NCBI GenBank assembly: GCA_051530055.1
Contig: CM121342.1
Coordinates: 12,276,001-12,340,000 of the forward strand
Length of the DNA: 64,000 bases
Direction: 5' to 3'
Source: Neoechinorhynchus agilis
Lineage: Eukaryota > Acanthocephala
Part shown: positions 1 through 9,439 of the stretch, piece by piece
Numbering within the stretch: the stretch's first letter is position 1
How the letters are laid out: each line of letters starts with the position of its first letter
Notes under the pieces: generated by a model
Told to the model about the DNA's origin: nothing
Database searches by the model: none
Seen by the model: the letters and a program-made list of their open reading frames with translations, nothing else
Translations under genes and position numbers: made by a program

Positions 1-1024
1 TATGCGACTGATTTCTTACTACAGTGACGGATACTGTTGGCTCAAACTTTTTTTACTGTGTGGAAGGCAAGTGATCAAGACCTAGAAAATGGGAGAATCT
101 GTACTATGTAATTTCTGGGCAGAGTTTGTACTGTGTGAGCTCGTGAAATTCATCGTAAATTTTGCAACACAATTGCATCGATCTCAGATGGGCAGAGAAA
201 TTATTTCCATCTATCGTAGGGACACCAAATCGATGAATATCTTTATTGCTCTGGACATCTTAATAGCTTTTGGTAACATTAGCATTGACTTTGTTATAAA
301 GATTTTCCAATTTTTTAATTTCCTCCGCAATCTTATAGCGATAGTGGATAATGCTATGAAGTCCAAATTTTCGTTTAGATGAGTTCCCAGGGATCTACCA
401 AGATAATGGCACGAACTAATGGATAATTGTGGATTGACAGTCGTAAGCTAGTGATGTTCTCCCAAAACAATATTTTTTTAGTTAAAATTAATTGATAATC
501 ACCGTCAATAATTTCTCAAAGAACACAGTAATAAAACGTTGATATATCCATAAATGTTGCTAATAAAACTGTATCTAGAACGAACTGCGCAAAATAAAAA
601 ATTAAAACGGCATTGGAGATAGAATCGATAAAATGAGAGGACCTAGTTTGTATAGAATATATATCATGATTAATAAAAAAAACAGTGTTAGTGAAAGAAG
701 TTATTCCCGCGGAACTCCATATTTAGAGTAGAAAGTTGTGGAAAAAGGGTAAACCTAGTTAATAAAGGATTTTTATTCCACAAAAATTTAATCTTGCAAA
801 TCATATTTAGAAGCAATTTAAAATGAAATAAAAACTTCTATAAAAATATCTTGTCTAAAGCATCAAATGCTTTGCTTAGATCCAGTTGAATTAATAATAT
901 ATTTACATTCATCTTATCATTCATGGTTACATCTCACATTGTCATAACATAGCAAAGAGATCAACTTGTGGATCTGAAAATGTAGTAATAAGAATCTCTG
1001 GTACATAAAAGATGGGCCTTCACT
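1..1024. other. AT-rich stretch, no gene recognised
   Basis: This kilobase is AT-rich and has many stops in all frames. The one longer open stretch (89-382, plus, 97 codons) has no motif I recognise and reads as chance. The Penelope-like element may begin near 1000, but its 5' edge cannot be fixed. Confidence 0.5.
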
Positions 1025-2110
1025 CGCCATTGAAATCAGAAGTTATAATCAATCTAAACACAGGTTCCTAACAGCTGATGTCAATTCGTTATTCACCAAT
1101 CTCTTCTACCATCCATAAGAATGCCATCGAACCTTCTAAGGGAAAAATGCACTTATTGTCTTACGAATAATGAGTGCATCAAACTCATCACATGGTGCAC
1201 TTCTAAAAATGTCTTTAAATTCAATGGTGAAATTTATGATAAAATTGACGGAGTAGCGATGGGGTATCCCTTAGGACTCGCATTAGTTTATCACTACATG
1301 TCTAATTGATAGAATTACGTGTACTGTAGAATTTCTCACCCGATAAAGTGGTGACGATACGTTGATGAGGTTTTATGCGTTTTCAAAGCAGACTCTAAAT
1401 TACTACCACTTGCTCATATATTCAACAATAAAGACAAGTCAATTCAATGGTCCATCTCCTACGAAGACAAAAATAACACGATAAATTTCCTCGACGTTTG
1501 AGTGAAGGAAACAGGTCGTCAAGTAAGAACTTCCATATACCGGAAACCTGGAATTTGTTGGCAAAACATATCATAAAAGGCTAACTCGCCTCAAGCCATC
1601 AAAATCAGCGCAGCGCGATCTTTATTGCGGAAAGCTTCCAAAGTCTGCAATATTGATCATGCGAGAAACCGTGAGATCAAGAATATTAAGAACATGTTGA
1701 AAAGAAGGCACTACCCTGATTGGGCGATACGACAAGTTTATAAAAAAAGAGCAATGTACCTGAACTAATCGTCCGATAAAAAACTCAGCAGTAGTATTCA
1801 TCCGATCTGAATTCAGGTTGATGACGTTTACTCCAATCTATTACGTGGGACACTTGGAAATTCGAAATACCATGTTCGCTTATATCACAAGAGAACCTGG
1901 ACTATCACGGGTATCTTTAAACGAAAACCTCAACTAAAAACTAGTTCTCAGGTTGTATACCGCATCCCCTGCAACGACTGCGAGATGAACTCCGTAGGTG
2001 AAACATTGAGCTCTTCAAAGAAACCCGTCTCTGTGAACACAAGTACGCTTTACGATGTGGCGATACGACTTCAACGATTTTAGATCATGAATACCGGATC
2101 AAACGTTTAA
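1025..2110 (+). mobile_element. Penelope-like retroelement fragment with GIY-YIG endonuclease end
   Basis: Around 1075 the text DVNSLFTNL resembles the RT motif leading to the first catalytic Asp region of Penelope-like elements. An open piece at 1121-1309 contains FNGEIYDKIDGVAMGYPLG, matching the family motif (Y.QIDG.AMGSPLGP). RYVDE near 1350 corresponds to the YVDD box, and FLDV near 1490 is also typical. Near 1650-1760 ARNREIKNIKNMLKRR and a Lys/Arg-rich linker follow. At 1950-2110 VYRIPCNDCE, GETL and EHKYALRCGDT fit the GIY-YIG nuclease domain that ends Penelope-type elements. The copy is decayed with several breaks and lacks a clear 5' end. No terminal repeats were found. Family placement is secure; coding potential is lost. 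Confidence 0.72.
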
Positions 2111-2824
2111 TTGGATTCGATACGACAGGAAGTTTTCGCCAAGGCGCAGAGAAAATTCCATCGACTTATAAAACGAGTCGATACATATAGAAATGGTCGA
2201 CACGATGGAAGGGAACAAAGCAAAAACTTTCCTCCAATTACCTGTATTTGACCTAAATGCACCCAGGGAGGTTGGTATTCGCCTACGGGGTTGACGATCC
2301 CGAATTTCCGGGTCAAAACGAGCAATCATATCGTGTGTGACCAATACCTGCCAATTTTTTAGATAGAATAGACAATGACTGATACAATCAGTCGAAATAT
2401 TCATTCGTCTTTGATGATTCCTCTCGTTTGTTGACAAGCGACCCAAATAACAACATATCTAACCATATGAATGCAATCCGCAATATAATAATATTAAAAT
2501 TAAAATAAGCGAATATGACCCTGAAATTTTTGCATTTCTAGAGTCGGGTCTTACCTCATTAACAAAGTCCGATAACTATATCTCATTTAAACTCCCGCAA
2601 GTTGATTAAACAAGGAAACGGATGCGTAGCCTTCTCTGAAGACCTCAAAATCTCCATCAAGATGGTACTCTAACCGGTGATTTTATTTGAAATTAAAACG
2701 AGGATTTTGTAATTCAAATAATACAATTGAAGTTTTTTTAATGATGCTTGATCTAAACATTTCGTAATTTTATGTAACCTTTATGTGTGATCTGGAACAG
2801 TATGACATTTTTTAAGTGATGGCG
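2111..2824. other. Intergenic, possible 3' remnant of the Penelope-like element
   Basis: No gene is recognised. A minus-strand open stretch at 2099-2446 lies antisense to the element's GIY-YIG end and is best read as a shadow. The plus strand has short readable stretches up to about 2440 that may be the element's own 3' sequence. From 2460 on the DNA is AT-rich. Confidence 0.45.
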
Positions 2825-3368
2825 GTTGGTTCTTAGCTGGGCGCCCGATATAATAATGGGCGATTTAGCTCAAATTCATCACCGATCAAAAACAATGCGC
2901 ACCAAAGTTTTGGCGGAGGGTGGCAAACGGCCACCCACTTCTCTGAGAATTCCTATACCTCCGGAGGTTCGGAGTAGTATTCTCGGAGATATGAAGCGCG
3001 ACAAACAGCAATTAGTCACTGATTCAGGATCGAATCCCACTTCTCAGCTCCTGTTGGAGGGGTCTCAAATTCAAGAAATCCCCCAACAGGTGACATCCTC
3101 AATCAAGCTCAACACGAGTACCTAGTTTTTCCGGTCAAGAGATGGCCACACATACTCATGATCAAATCAAATCCGATACTGCCTAAGGATGTGATCTACA
3201 ACCAAAGCGTCGCTTAATGGACGCGTTCATACCAAAAAAAATGGCATAAAAAGAATTGATCGTATCACTTATTTCGGAGGCATTCTAAGAGTTTACCTAA
3301 CGGACAGTGCTTGGTTATCCAACCTAAATGATTTTGCTGAATCTAAGCTTCCTAGAGATGTTTTCTCG

Positions 3369-4016
3369 GTGGAAGCGATCACTCAAAGGGTACAGTTCCT
3401 GGCTAACGGTCTACAGCCCAACTTAGTTGCTGAAGACAAAGAAGAGTTCGAAAAACTCTTCAATGTGAAGATCAAATTTTTCCTCAACTCCAGAAGGTCT
3501 GGCATTCCAATCTCGATAGCGATGGTGGAAGGATCAAGGCAAGTAAGAGACGACATTTGTGGAAAAATGCATTGTGCTTTTAATTGTTTTGCGATTCGCT
3601 TCACACATAAATCGGGGAGTCATCAAGATGACTATATTTTCCCTCATTGCAACCTATGCCACATATGGGGTCACTGGGCTAAACAATGTCCTAATTCGGA
3701 AACCCCGAGATGTTGTTATTGTGCCGAGACAGGTCATTCTGCTCAAAATTGCCCAAGCAAGTCAGTCAAAAGATGTGTCAACTGCAATGGACAAAACTCT
3801 GTATTCTACAATGGATGTCTTGAATTCAAGAAGCACTGGGCATGTGCTCAAAAAAGACAGTCCATTGTTAATACAGGCGCTAGCGTCGTGCGGAAACCGG
3901 CTGTCTCAGCAAGTCCGTTCGTAGTGCCTCCTCCTCGAGCAGCCTCCTTCTCAAAGGATACAACCTTGAAGAACACGGACTCTAATGACTCGCATTGCTT
4001 GCCCCATCGCAATTAG
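3369..4016 (+). CDS. LINE A1 ORF1, triple CCHC zinc-knuckle protein (partial)
   Basis: The 215-codon open frame encodes the nucleic-acid-binding ORF1 of family A. The C-terminal half carries three zinc knuckles in a row: C-x2-C-x4-H-x4-C starting CNLCHIWGHWAKQC, then CCYCAETGHSAQNC, then CVNC with GCLEFKKH, in the order usual for I/jockey/R1 ORF1 proteins. The region before them (about residues 1-95) matches the CCHC-proximal domain of such proteins (EDKEEFEKLF, GIPISIAMVEG). The N-terminal part of ORF1 lies in another frame at 2826-3125 and the C-terminal part at 3995-4411, so the protein is interrupted. Presumed role: RNA chaperone in the retrotransposition particle. Confidence 0.72.
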   Translation: MEAITQRVQFLANGLQPNLVAEDKEEFEKLFNVKIKFFLNSRRSGIPISIAMVEGSRQVRDDICGKMHCAFNCFAIRFTHKSGSHQDDYIFPHCNLCHIWGHWAKQCPNSETPRCCYCAETGHSAQNCPSKSVKRCVNCNGQNSVFYNGCLEFKKHWACAQKRQSIVNTGASVVRKPAVSASPFVVPPPRAASFSKDTTLKNTDSNDSHCLPHRN

Positions 4017-4411
4017 TTACCATGGAAATTCTGGAAAAACGTTTAGAGGAGTCCTGCAACAAACTTCTAACAGTCATGCAGGCGCGCTTCACTGAGGCCA
4101 TCATATTTTTTGAGAAGAAATTGAGCACACTCATTGGGAATTTGGTAAATCTCCCTGACTTAATCTCATCGAGTTTGCCTAGACAACGTGGCACAAAGCT
4201 TAAAAGAGCAAATGCGACTGAGACGAACTCTCAAGCGGCCAAGAAATTCAATGTTGGCTCGAGTGTAACCCACTCCGATAATGAGGACGTCTTCATGGAG
4301 GTCGAAGAAACCGACATAGAATATGTTACCAGGATCATTAACACTCAGGCTTCGCTTATTAACAACGGAACTGCGGCCCTAATATCAGATGATACCGCCA
4401 GAAATTTCTGA
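3995..4411 (+). pseudogene. LINE A1 ORF1 C-terminal region
   Basis: The frame continues family A ORF1 after the zinc knuckles. LEKRLEESCNKLLTVMQARF is heptad-like and probably a coiled coil. The same block recurs in copy A2 (about 9920) and copy A3 (about 29020, LERRLEEAYNNMLTVMQAH). It ends with TRIINTQASLINNGTAAL, again shared with the other copies. The frame differs from the zinc-knuckle piece, so a frameshift separates them here. The stop lies 22 bases inside the ORF2 start, so ORF1 and ORF2 overlap, as is common in such elements. Confidence 0.6.
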
Positions 4412-4811
4412 TAATCCGAAGGCACAGGTAATGATGGGGGATCTTCGAGTGTTACAATGGAATTATGGAGGGGCGACTAATCTTACTAAGCTCGCTCGTT
4501 TCATACCAGGAGTTTCCATCATCTTTCTGCAGAAAACGAAAAGTATTTATACTCTACACCAACTCTATAACTATATACCTCATCTTAACTGTTCAATGTT
4601 CTTGTCTTTTATTACTGCCCCATTCAGTCCCGCCTCACAAGGTCTTATTTCAATTTTTCATTCCTCTTTAAATCCCAAACTTATATCTTCTTACACTTCA
4701 CCGGAAATGTCGTACTCCCTTTTTAAAATTCTCCTTAATCGGAATTACCTCTCGATTGTAAATTTGTACATTAGACCGGGTTTTATTCATCGACCATACA
4801 TAAGCCTATAA
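4389..4811 (+). pseudogene. LINE A1 ORF2 endonuclease, N-terminal half
   Basis: This is the start of the APE-like endonuclease of family A: LRVLQWNYGGATNL, then PGVSIIFLQ, where the usual IIFLQET has become QKT. The consensus Asn is kept in QWNYGG. Copy A2 has the same block at about 10320-10460 (VLQWNCGG, IIFLQETES). The frame stops at 4811, eleven bases before the second endonuclease frame begins. Confidence 0.62.
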
Positions 4812-4821
4812 CGATTTTGTT

Positions 4822-5655
4822 GTGGGGGATTTTAACGATCCATCATTAAAATGGTCCAGAGCTATTGTTAACGCAGTCAAACCCCTTTATTCTCTAACCT
4901 TCCCCAATACTCCCTCTTTCCACAATCTCGCCTCAAATACACACTCGTTCCTGGATCTAATCATTTTTAAGAGATATCTGAACTTTTCAACTCAATTGGA
5001 TCGGCAGGTGTCTCTTTTTGACCTTTTAGGTCATGATATCCTTATATGGTCATTCGGTCCTATTAATGCGCTCCGCAAATCCTATCACATCTCTTCACTC
5101 AACGTGGCCTTTTTCCGTTTAGTTAGCGAAAGGGTGGCCTCCTTCGAAAAAATATTTAACAATTTCGAAATTAAATTTCGCGAGGTTCGTAAGGGACGCA
5201 CGAAGGAAGGGTTTCGTTGCCGTTTTTCAAAGCGATCCCTTACTGAACCTGTCTCTTCGAAGCTTGCGGACGAAGATGTTCAGGGGGCTGTTCGGTTATT
5301 ATCATCTTCCGACAGTTTTGCAAAAGGAGACAACGCGACACTACAAATACTCAGGTCAAAACACCCATGCAGTAGTGACAGTTTTGAAATTCCACCTCCT
5401 CCCCGAAAATATAGAGAATTAGCAAGGGCCCACTATTTTGTCCCCTTCGGAGTAGACACGTATGGAACGCTTGGCAGCTCGGCACTCACTCTGCTCCAGG
5501 ATCTCTCGAAGAAATTGAGAGAAACTACCGGCGACGCACGAGCAGGTGTATTCCTGCGACAAAATATCACGCTTGCAGTACAACGAGGCAATGCTGCTAG
5601 CGTGATAGCGACAGCCGAGGAAGGAGAGAAGCTCCAATTTTACGGACGGTGGTGA
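4822..5655 (+). CDS. Chimeric open frame: family A endonuclease C-half joined to family B N- and C-terminal domains
   Basis: A single 277-codon frame runs through two element types. Residues 1-95 are the family A endonuclease end (GDFNDPSLKW, HSFLDLII, LGHDILIW). From about residue 100 (VASFEKIFNNFE) it is family B pre-RT sequence, nearly identical to the copy at 14.4 kb. After PPPRKYRELARAHY (about residue 195) it is the family B C-terminal domain (PFGVDTYGTLGSSAL, LAVQRGNAASV). Family B lacks its whole RT here, and the deletion joins two similar PP.K(F/Y).EL-type stretches. The frame is open through both joints. Whether it is ever expressed is unknown. It could arise by template switching during reverse transcription or by nested insertion and deletion. 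Confidence 0.6.
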   Translation: MGDFNDPSLKWSRAIVNAVKPLYSLTFPNTPSFHNLASNTHSFLDLIIFKRYLNFSTQLDRQVSLFDLLGHDILIWSFGPINALRKSYHISSLNVAFFRLVSERVASFEKIFNNFEIKFREVRKGRTKEGFRCRFSKRSLTEPVSSKLADEDVQGAVRLLSSSDSFAKGDNATLQILRSKHPCSSDSFEIPPPPRKYRELARAHYFVPFGVDTYGTLGSSALTLLQDLSKKLRETTGDARAGVFLRQNITLAVQRGNAASVIATAEEGEKLQFYGRW

Positions 5656-5700
5656 TTGCACGTTTTGTACTTTATTATGTTCTACAAATAAAAGTTTAAT
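5116..5700 (+). mobile_element. Family B retroelement, copy B1 (internally deleted)
   Basis: This holds the family B pre-RT segment (FREVRKGRTKEGFRCRF, SKLADEDVQGAVRLLSS) joined directly to its C-terminal segment, without RT, zinc cluster or nuclease core. The 3' tail (gattgcacgttttgtacttt, then AATAAA near 5685) matches copy B5 at 45.7 kb, so B1, B5 and B7 belong to one subfamily. Confidence 0.7.
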
Positions 5701-6490
5701 TTCCAAAAAATTCTATGAAGAATATACAATCTTTATTAGCTCTAAGCGTACTTTCGACGTGAAAAACAAAATAGATAGTGTTAGACCATTCACACCACCG
5801 CTCTGGATCACTCAGCTGCCGTCCTGGTGTAACGGACGAAAGGACGGATGCAGCGTTTCGCCGTTGCACAGCCGGATTTATGTTTTGTAGGAGGAATGTT
5901 CCTGATCTCGGATCGCCAGTCATTCGTCTCAATCTCTTGGACAATTGCTTGACCAGGTCGTGCGCCGCAGTACCAAACGACGCGAGTTTCTCAACGCCGA
6001 AAGGAACAAAATAATGATTTCGACTCAGGTCCCTTTATTTAACCTTTTTGCGTTCGTCAGCGGCGGTTGCTGCTCCCTCCGGTTTAATATTGGCGACTTT
6101 TAAGTTGCTGGCTGCGAGCGTGGCGTCCCAGGAAGGCATTTTCCTTCTCGCCACGGGTATACTGTGACCCCGCGCGGTCTACGGCGGCCATCGAGTCGGT
6201 AAAGATTGTTCGCCTCTAGGATGTTGGGCGCATTCACAGTATTCAGGGCACGACCAAGAATTGCGTTCACTTCTGCGTGTCGTGAGTATCCTTTCGCCTG
6301 ATTGCCGACAGACGATACCATGGCGCCCCGATGGTTTCACGGTCGCTCCACGACGGTGGCAATGGGATGCACACATCGGTACTAAAAGTCTCAGGGACAC
6401 TGCAATCCTTACTGTCTCGTCGGAGAGCGTTGAGCCAAGCACCCGATTCTCTTGTAGAGACTGTCAGTCGCAAGCTGATTGTTTGCAATC
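5696..6490 (-). mobile_element. Family B retroelement, copy B2 3' part, minus strand
   Basis: Read on the minus strand from about 6490 down: LTVSTRESGAWLNAL, SDETVRIAVSLRL, a Cys/His stretch with GRHGIVC, YSRHAEVNAILGRALN, then GVTVYPWREGKCL and, at 5950-5830, TGDPRSGTFLLQ with AVQRRNAASV. These are the family B C-terminal blocks in the expected order but in different frames, so the copy is broken. It lies tail to tail with B1: the two 3' ends meet near 5700. Confidence 0.7.
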
Positions 6491-6941
6491 ATTGAGGGGT
6501 ACTTTTCGCTGTCTCAATATCCACATCAAAGATTAAGAGCCTCCAAGAAATCGTCATCCAAAGTGCAATCCTCTCCAATAAAAGACTGAACTGCTTAAAT
6601 CGGTCTTCAAGGTGAACTATTTGACAATGGAGCCGGAGTTCAATCATGCCAGGCAAAATCGCCGATACGTCGCTCTTCATTTTCCAACATTTCGCCATTG
6701 AGACAATTGGCGCCATCGGAAAAGCACCACAGAATTTTTAACCAAAGTTGGAAAATGGCGCTGTTTTTATAAGATATTCCTCCGTTCCAACCGAGGCTTT
6801 TAGAAATTGATTAAACCACGAAGTTCAGACAATAAAAGAACTAAATGGAATATTTATTAAGCTCTAACATCTAAGTGTGGCATTCTACTATAATGCCATC
6901 TATCTAATTGTTCTATGAAATGGATAAACAATTTACCATTT
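6491..6941. other. Unrecognised stretch between copy B2 and the Cys/Pro gene
   Basis: A minus-strand open stretch at 6489-6716 (75 codons) begins with Met and contains a leucine-rich, heptad-like section (LEDRFKQFSLLLERIALW) but matches nothing I know. It may be retroelement sequence 5' of B2 or chance. The remaining part is AT-rich and is the 3' flank of the Cys/Pro-rich gene. Confidence 0.35.
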
Positions 6942-7580
6942 CTAGCAGCAACCAATATACTTTGGTGGGCAAACATTCTGGTCGATGCAAAGTGCCGGAA
7001 TGTTGCAGGTTGGTCGGCGGCTTGGTCGGCACGTTGGCGGGCAGTGTGGTTGGCAAGTTGGTTGACAGTTTGGTGGGCACGTTAGTGGGTAGGTTGCTTG
7101 GCAGATTGGTGGACAGATTGGTAGACAATGTGGCGGGCACGTTGGTGGGTAAGTTGGTGGACACGTTGGTGGGCAGGTTGCTTGGCAGATTGGTAGACAA
7201 TGTGGAGGGCACGTTGGTGGGCAGGTTGCTGGGCACGTTAGTGGGCAGGTTGCTTGGCAGGTTGGTGGACAGATTGGTAGACAATGTGGCGGGCACGTTG
7301 GTGGGTAAGTTGGTGGGCAGTATGGTTGGCAGGTTGGTGGGCAGGTTGGTGGGCAGTTTGCTGAACATATTAGTGGACAATGTGGTTGACATGTTGTCGC
7401 TTGGATTGTTTTTGGGGCAGAACAAGAAAGAAGTTCCTGACAGGCCATACATCCGCAGCCTCTCTCTTCAATAATTGTTGCGTTTGGTTCATCGCCAGTC
7501 TGCATTAACTTAACCATTTCCATCGCAGAAAACGTTCTTAATGTAACGAAGAGCGCGAGAAGTAAACGAACGAACGCCAT
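6942..7580 (-). CDS. Secreted cysteine/proline-rich repeat protein (C-P-P-T repeats)
   Basis: The 212-residue single-exon frame begins at the ATG at 7578-7580. Residues 1-19 (MAFVRLLLALFVTLRTFSA) are a typical signal peptide. After a short acidic and Cys-containing spacer (GCGCMACQELLSC), about 130 residues are built from tetrapeptides with Cys every fourth position, mostly C-P-P-T with variants C-Q-P-H, C-L-P-I and C-Q-A-T. The C-terminus is a non-repeat tail ending GCC. Such proteins are usually disulfide- or tyrosine-crosslinked structural components of cuticle, eggshell or gland secretions; that is an inference. The DNA behind it is a 12-bp-based minisatellite, so length variation is expected. 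A TATA-like box lies about 50 bp upstream. No intron is seen. Confidence 0.72.
   Translation of the reverse strand: MAFVRLLLALFVTLRTFSAMEMVKLMQTGDEPNATIIEERGCGCMACQELLSCSAPKTIQATTCQPHCPLICSANCPPTCPPTCQPYCPPTYPPTCPPHCLPICPPTCQATCPLTCPATCPPTCPPHCLPICQATCPPTCPPTYPPTCPPHCLPICPPICQATYPLTCPPNCQPTCQPHCPPTCRPSRRPTCNIPALCIDQNVCPPKYIGCC
7000..7380. repeat. Coding minisatellite, 12-bp basic unit
   Basis: The repeat underlies the C-P-P-T protein. The plus strand reads as variants of TTGGTGGGCAGG, with 24- and 36-bp higher-order units such as the block seen twice at about 7105-7170 and 7260-7320. Because stops are absent from the unit, several frames on both strands stay open here. Only the minus frame with a signal peptide makes sense. 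Confidence 0.85.
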
Positions 7581-7630
7581 TGATCGGAGGAGTCACAAAA
7601 GAAGATACCTTCAACTGATCTACGGGTTCA

Positions 7631-7639
7631 CTTTTATCC
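7631..7639 (-). promoter_or_regulatory. TATA-like box of the Cys/Pro-rich gene
   Basis: On the minus strand GGATAAAAG lies about 52 bp before the ATG, a reasonable distance for a TATA box with a short leader. It is the only such match close upstream. The assignment is positional only. Confidence 0.35.
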
Positions 7640-8340
7640 ATTCGGCAAAGGCAGCAAATATTGTACATTTAGCTGCAATGTTATCAAATCAATAAACGTA
7701 CACGGACAAGTTTTTCAAAACATCGATACATCTTGTTTCTAAAACATGCCTATAATTTCGGATAAGAACTTTTATCACGATGTTCGAAAAGCGCAAGCAA
7801 ATGCTTTACTAGGAAACTATAGTTACTTCATTCACAAAGAGATCAAAGCGGAAATTATCAAAAGTTTGCTACAATAAATTCCAACAACGCAAAGTTGCTA
7901 AAATAGCGATTTTAGAAAGTCAACAAGCAACTTGAAGCTCATTTCTCACTAGCAATCTTTCTGACAATACCTCTCCTTTCTGGGACGTTGTCTTGATGGG
8001 CTCTTGATCACTTTAAAATTCGCGGATGAAATAATCCCGGCTCTGTCCTAAGTGCTTAGATCGAACAAATTTAAATGTTCTAATTTAAATACGGAATAAA
8101 CTTACATATCCGCCATTTACCTGAGATTTGTTAAAAAGAATTCTACTCGGAGACTTCGCAAACATTTACTTGCGATGGATTTAATGCATTCTTATTTGCG
8201 TTGTTTCCGTGAAAAATTCGATTTATGCAAAAATATTTCTAAAAAAATCAGTAGCATGTATCGGTAGAAAAAACATTCTCGAAAACGATTAAGTCGATAA
8301 AAACGCATCGTATGACTTATCGTAAAACTTCGCTTCCCTC
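7640..8340. other. AT-rich upstream region, no gene recognised
   Basis: No convincing coding sequence was found. A 43-codon frame from the ATG at 7746 to the stop at about 7877 (MPIISDKNFYHDVRKAQAN...) has coding-like composition, but I recognise nothing in it. The rest is the presumed 5' region of the minus-strand gene. Confidence 0.4.
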
Positions 8341-9170
8341 ATTTTAGGACATGAGATCTCGGTGCAGATTGGATCACACGACCATTCCCTTCTGGATTGT
8401 ATTTACCATCACGTGGCTATTCTATACCAGCGCATACATTCTCCGAAAAACCATTGGAATTCTGAAATCACGATACAGGTCGCCGATACAACTAAGTAAA
8501 CTTAAAATACAACTAAGTAACACTCCAGAGGGTCTTTTTTACCTCCCACTCCTCTTGCCTTACGCGCTGGTTCAAATGCTCTTTGACCAACTGGCAAACA
8601 ATATCGGACCACGAATTTCGCTGAGTGCAGGACTCTTTCGAGACGGGCCCTCCCTTCTCTTGTTCAAGTTCAATCAATCCTACCCAGTCTTCCTGCTAAT
8701 GCTTGTCCCAAACAGCAGCTGTTAATCTTTCTGTTTATCACCTTACAGTACCAGAATCAGCCAATGTTAATGTGACAAACGAAAACGGCATGATATTCTC
8801 GGATATTTTGGAACTAGTCCATTGTTCAGGAGGAGTCGTACAGTTCTTCATTACGAGCTGCTTTATGCTAAAAGATTTAAAATTCGGTCAATCTTTGATA
8901 GCAAATACCACGTTAAACTTAATCGTCCTGTTGCTAAATATACAAAACCAAGTAAAACCTGGAAACTGTTACATAGTTTACCTTAAAGTGCAAAAATTGT
9001 TAAAATTGGTACCCTCGAGTTTATACAGACGAGCTTTGCGAAATTCCTCTCGTCGCAGGCGACGAAAAAATCTAAATTTAAACACTCCGTTATATGCCTT
9101 GGATTATTATCTTCGGGGGAAAAGATTCCTTCTTTTGATAGTGTTGGCACCCCGGATTTAAGTTCACTAA
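8341..9170 (+). pseudogene. Possible decayed LINE fragment (endonuclease end and linker)
   Basis: One frame near 8370 reads SHDHSLLDC, like the SDHsLL motif closing an APE-type endonuclease. At about 8810-9150 another frame has a basic stretch (HYELLYAKRFKIRSIFD, KTWKLLHSL) like the linker between endonuclease and RT of LINEs. The longest open frames (8351-8725 and 8703-9161) have no recognisable domain. The position just before LINE copy A2 fits, but similarity is weak and this may be something else. Confidence 0.25.
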
Positions 9171-9439
9171 TTTATTTCCGATATTTCGACGGATAATTAC
9201 GACATTATCAAGGTTTGTCATTGTTCGGAAGTAAATGAAAGGAAACTATCTATGTCTAGCGCATTCAAAAAAGATTCTCTTTTGCAGCGACCAAAAACTA
9301 AGTTATTTGAGTACCACTAAGAGAGAAAACTTCTATATAACAAATTGAGCAAGGTTTGTGGACATGATTTTTGGTGATTAGTTGAGACCTTATAAATAAA
9401 AAGGTAAATATTAAACCGTCGAAATAAAAATGCGAAATC

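Larger units (their letters stand above)
2825..5115 (+). mobile_element. LINE family A, copy A1 (ORF1 plus endonuclease, RT replaced)
   Basis: This is a two-ORF non-LTR retrotransposon of the I/jockey kind. ORF1 is in three pieces: an N-terminal part (2826-3125) with RIPIPPEVRSSILGD, also found in copy A3 at 27.9 kb; a zinc-knuckle part (3369-4016); and a coiled part (3995-4411). ORF2 starts at 4389 with an APE-type endonuclease: LRVLQWNYGG, then IIFLQKTKS, then GDFNDPSLKW at about 4825-4855, then HSFLDLII and LGHDILIW. Sequence related to copy A2 stops near 5115, at ISSL. The next bases belong to family B, so this copy has no RT of its own. Confidence 0.8.

Noticed and set aside
3383-3604. 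Minus-strand open frame inside LINE A1 ORF1
   Set aside because: Antisense shadow of the ORF1 frame; no motif of its own.
5419-5706. Minus-strand frames opposite family B C-terminal sequence (also at 45336-45602, 45497-45724, 45550-45867)
   Set aside because: They recur wherever the same family B segment occurs and mirror its coding strand, so they are shadows.
6908-7474. 188-codon plus-strand frame of LVG(R/K)L repeats, and a 179-codon NLPTN repeat frame on the minus strand
   Set aside because: Both are other-frame readings of the minisatellite that encodes the C-P-P-T protein. Only the 212-codon minus frame has a signal peptide and a non-repeat tail.
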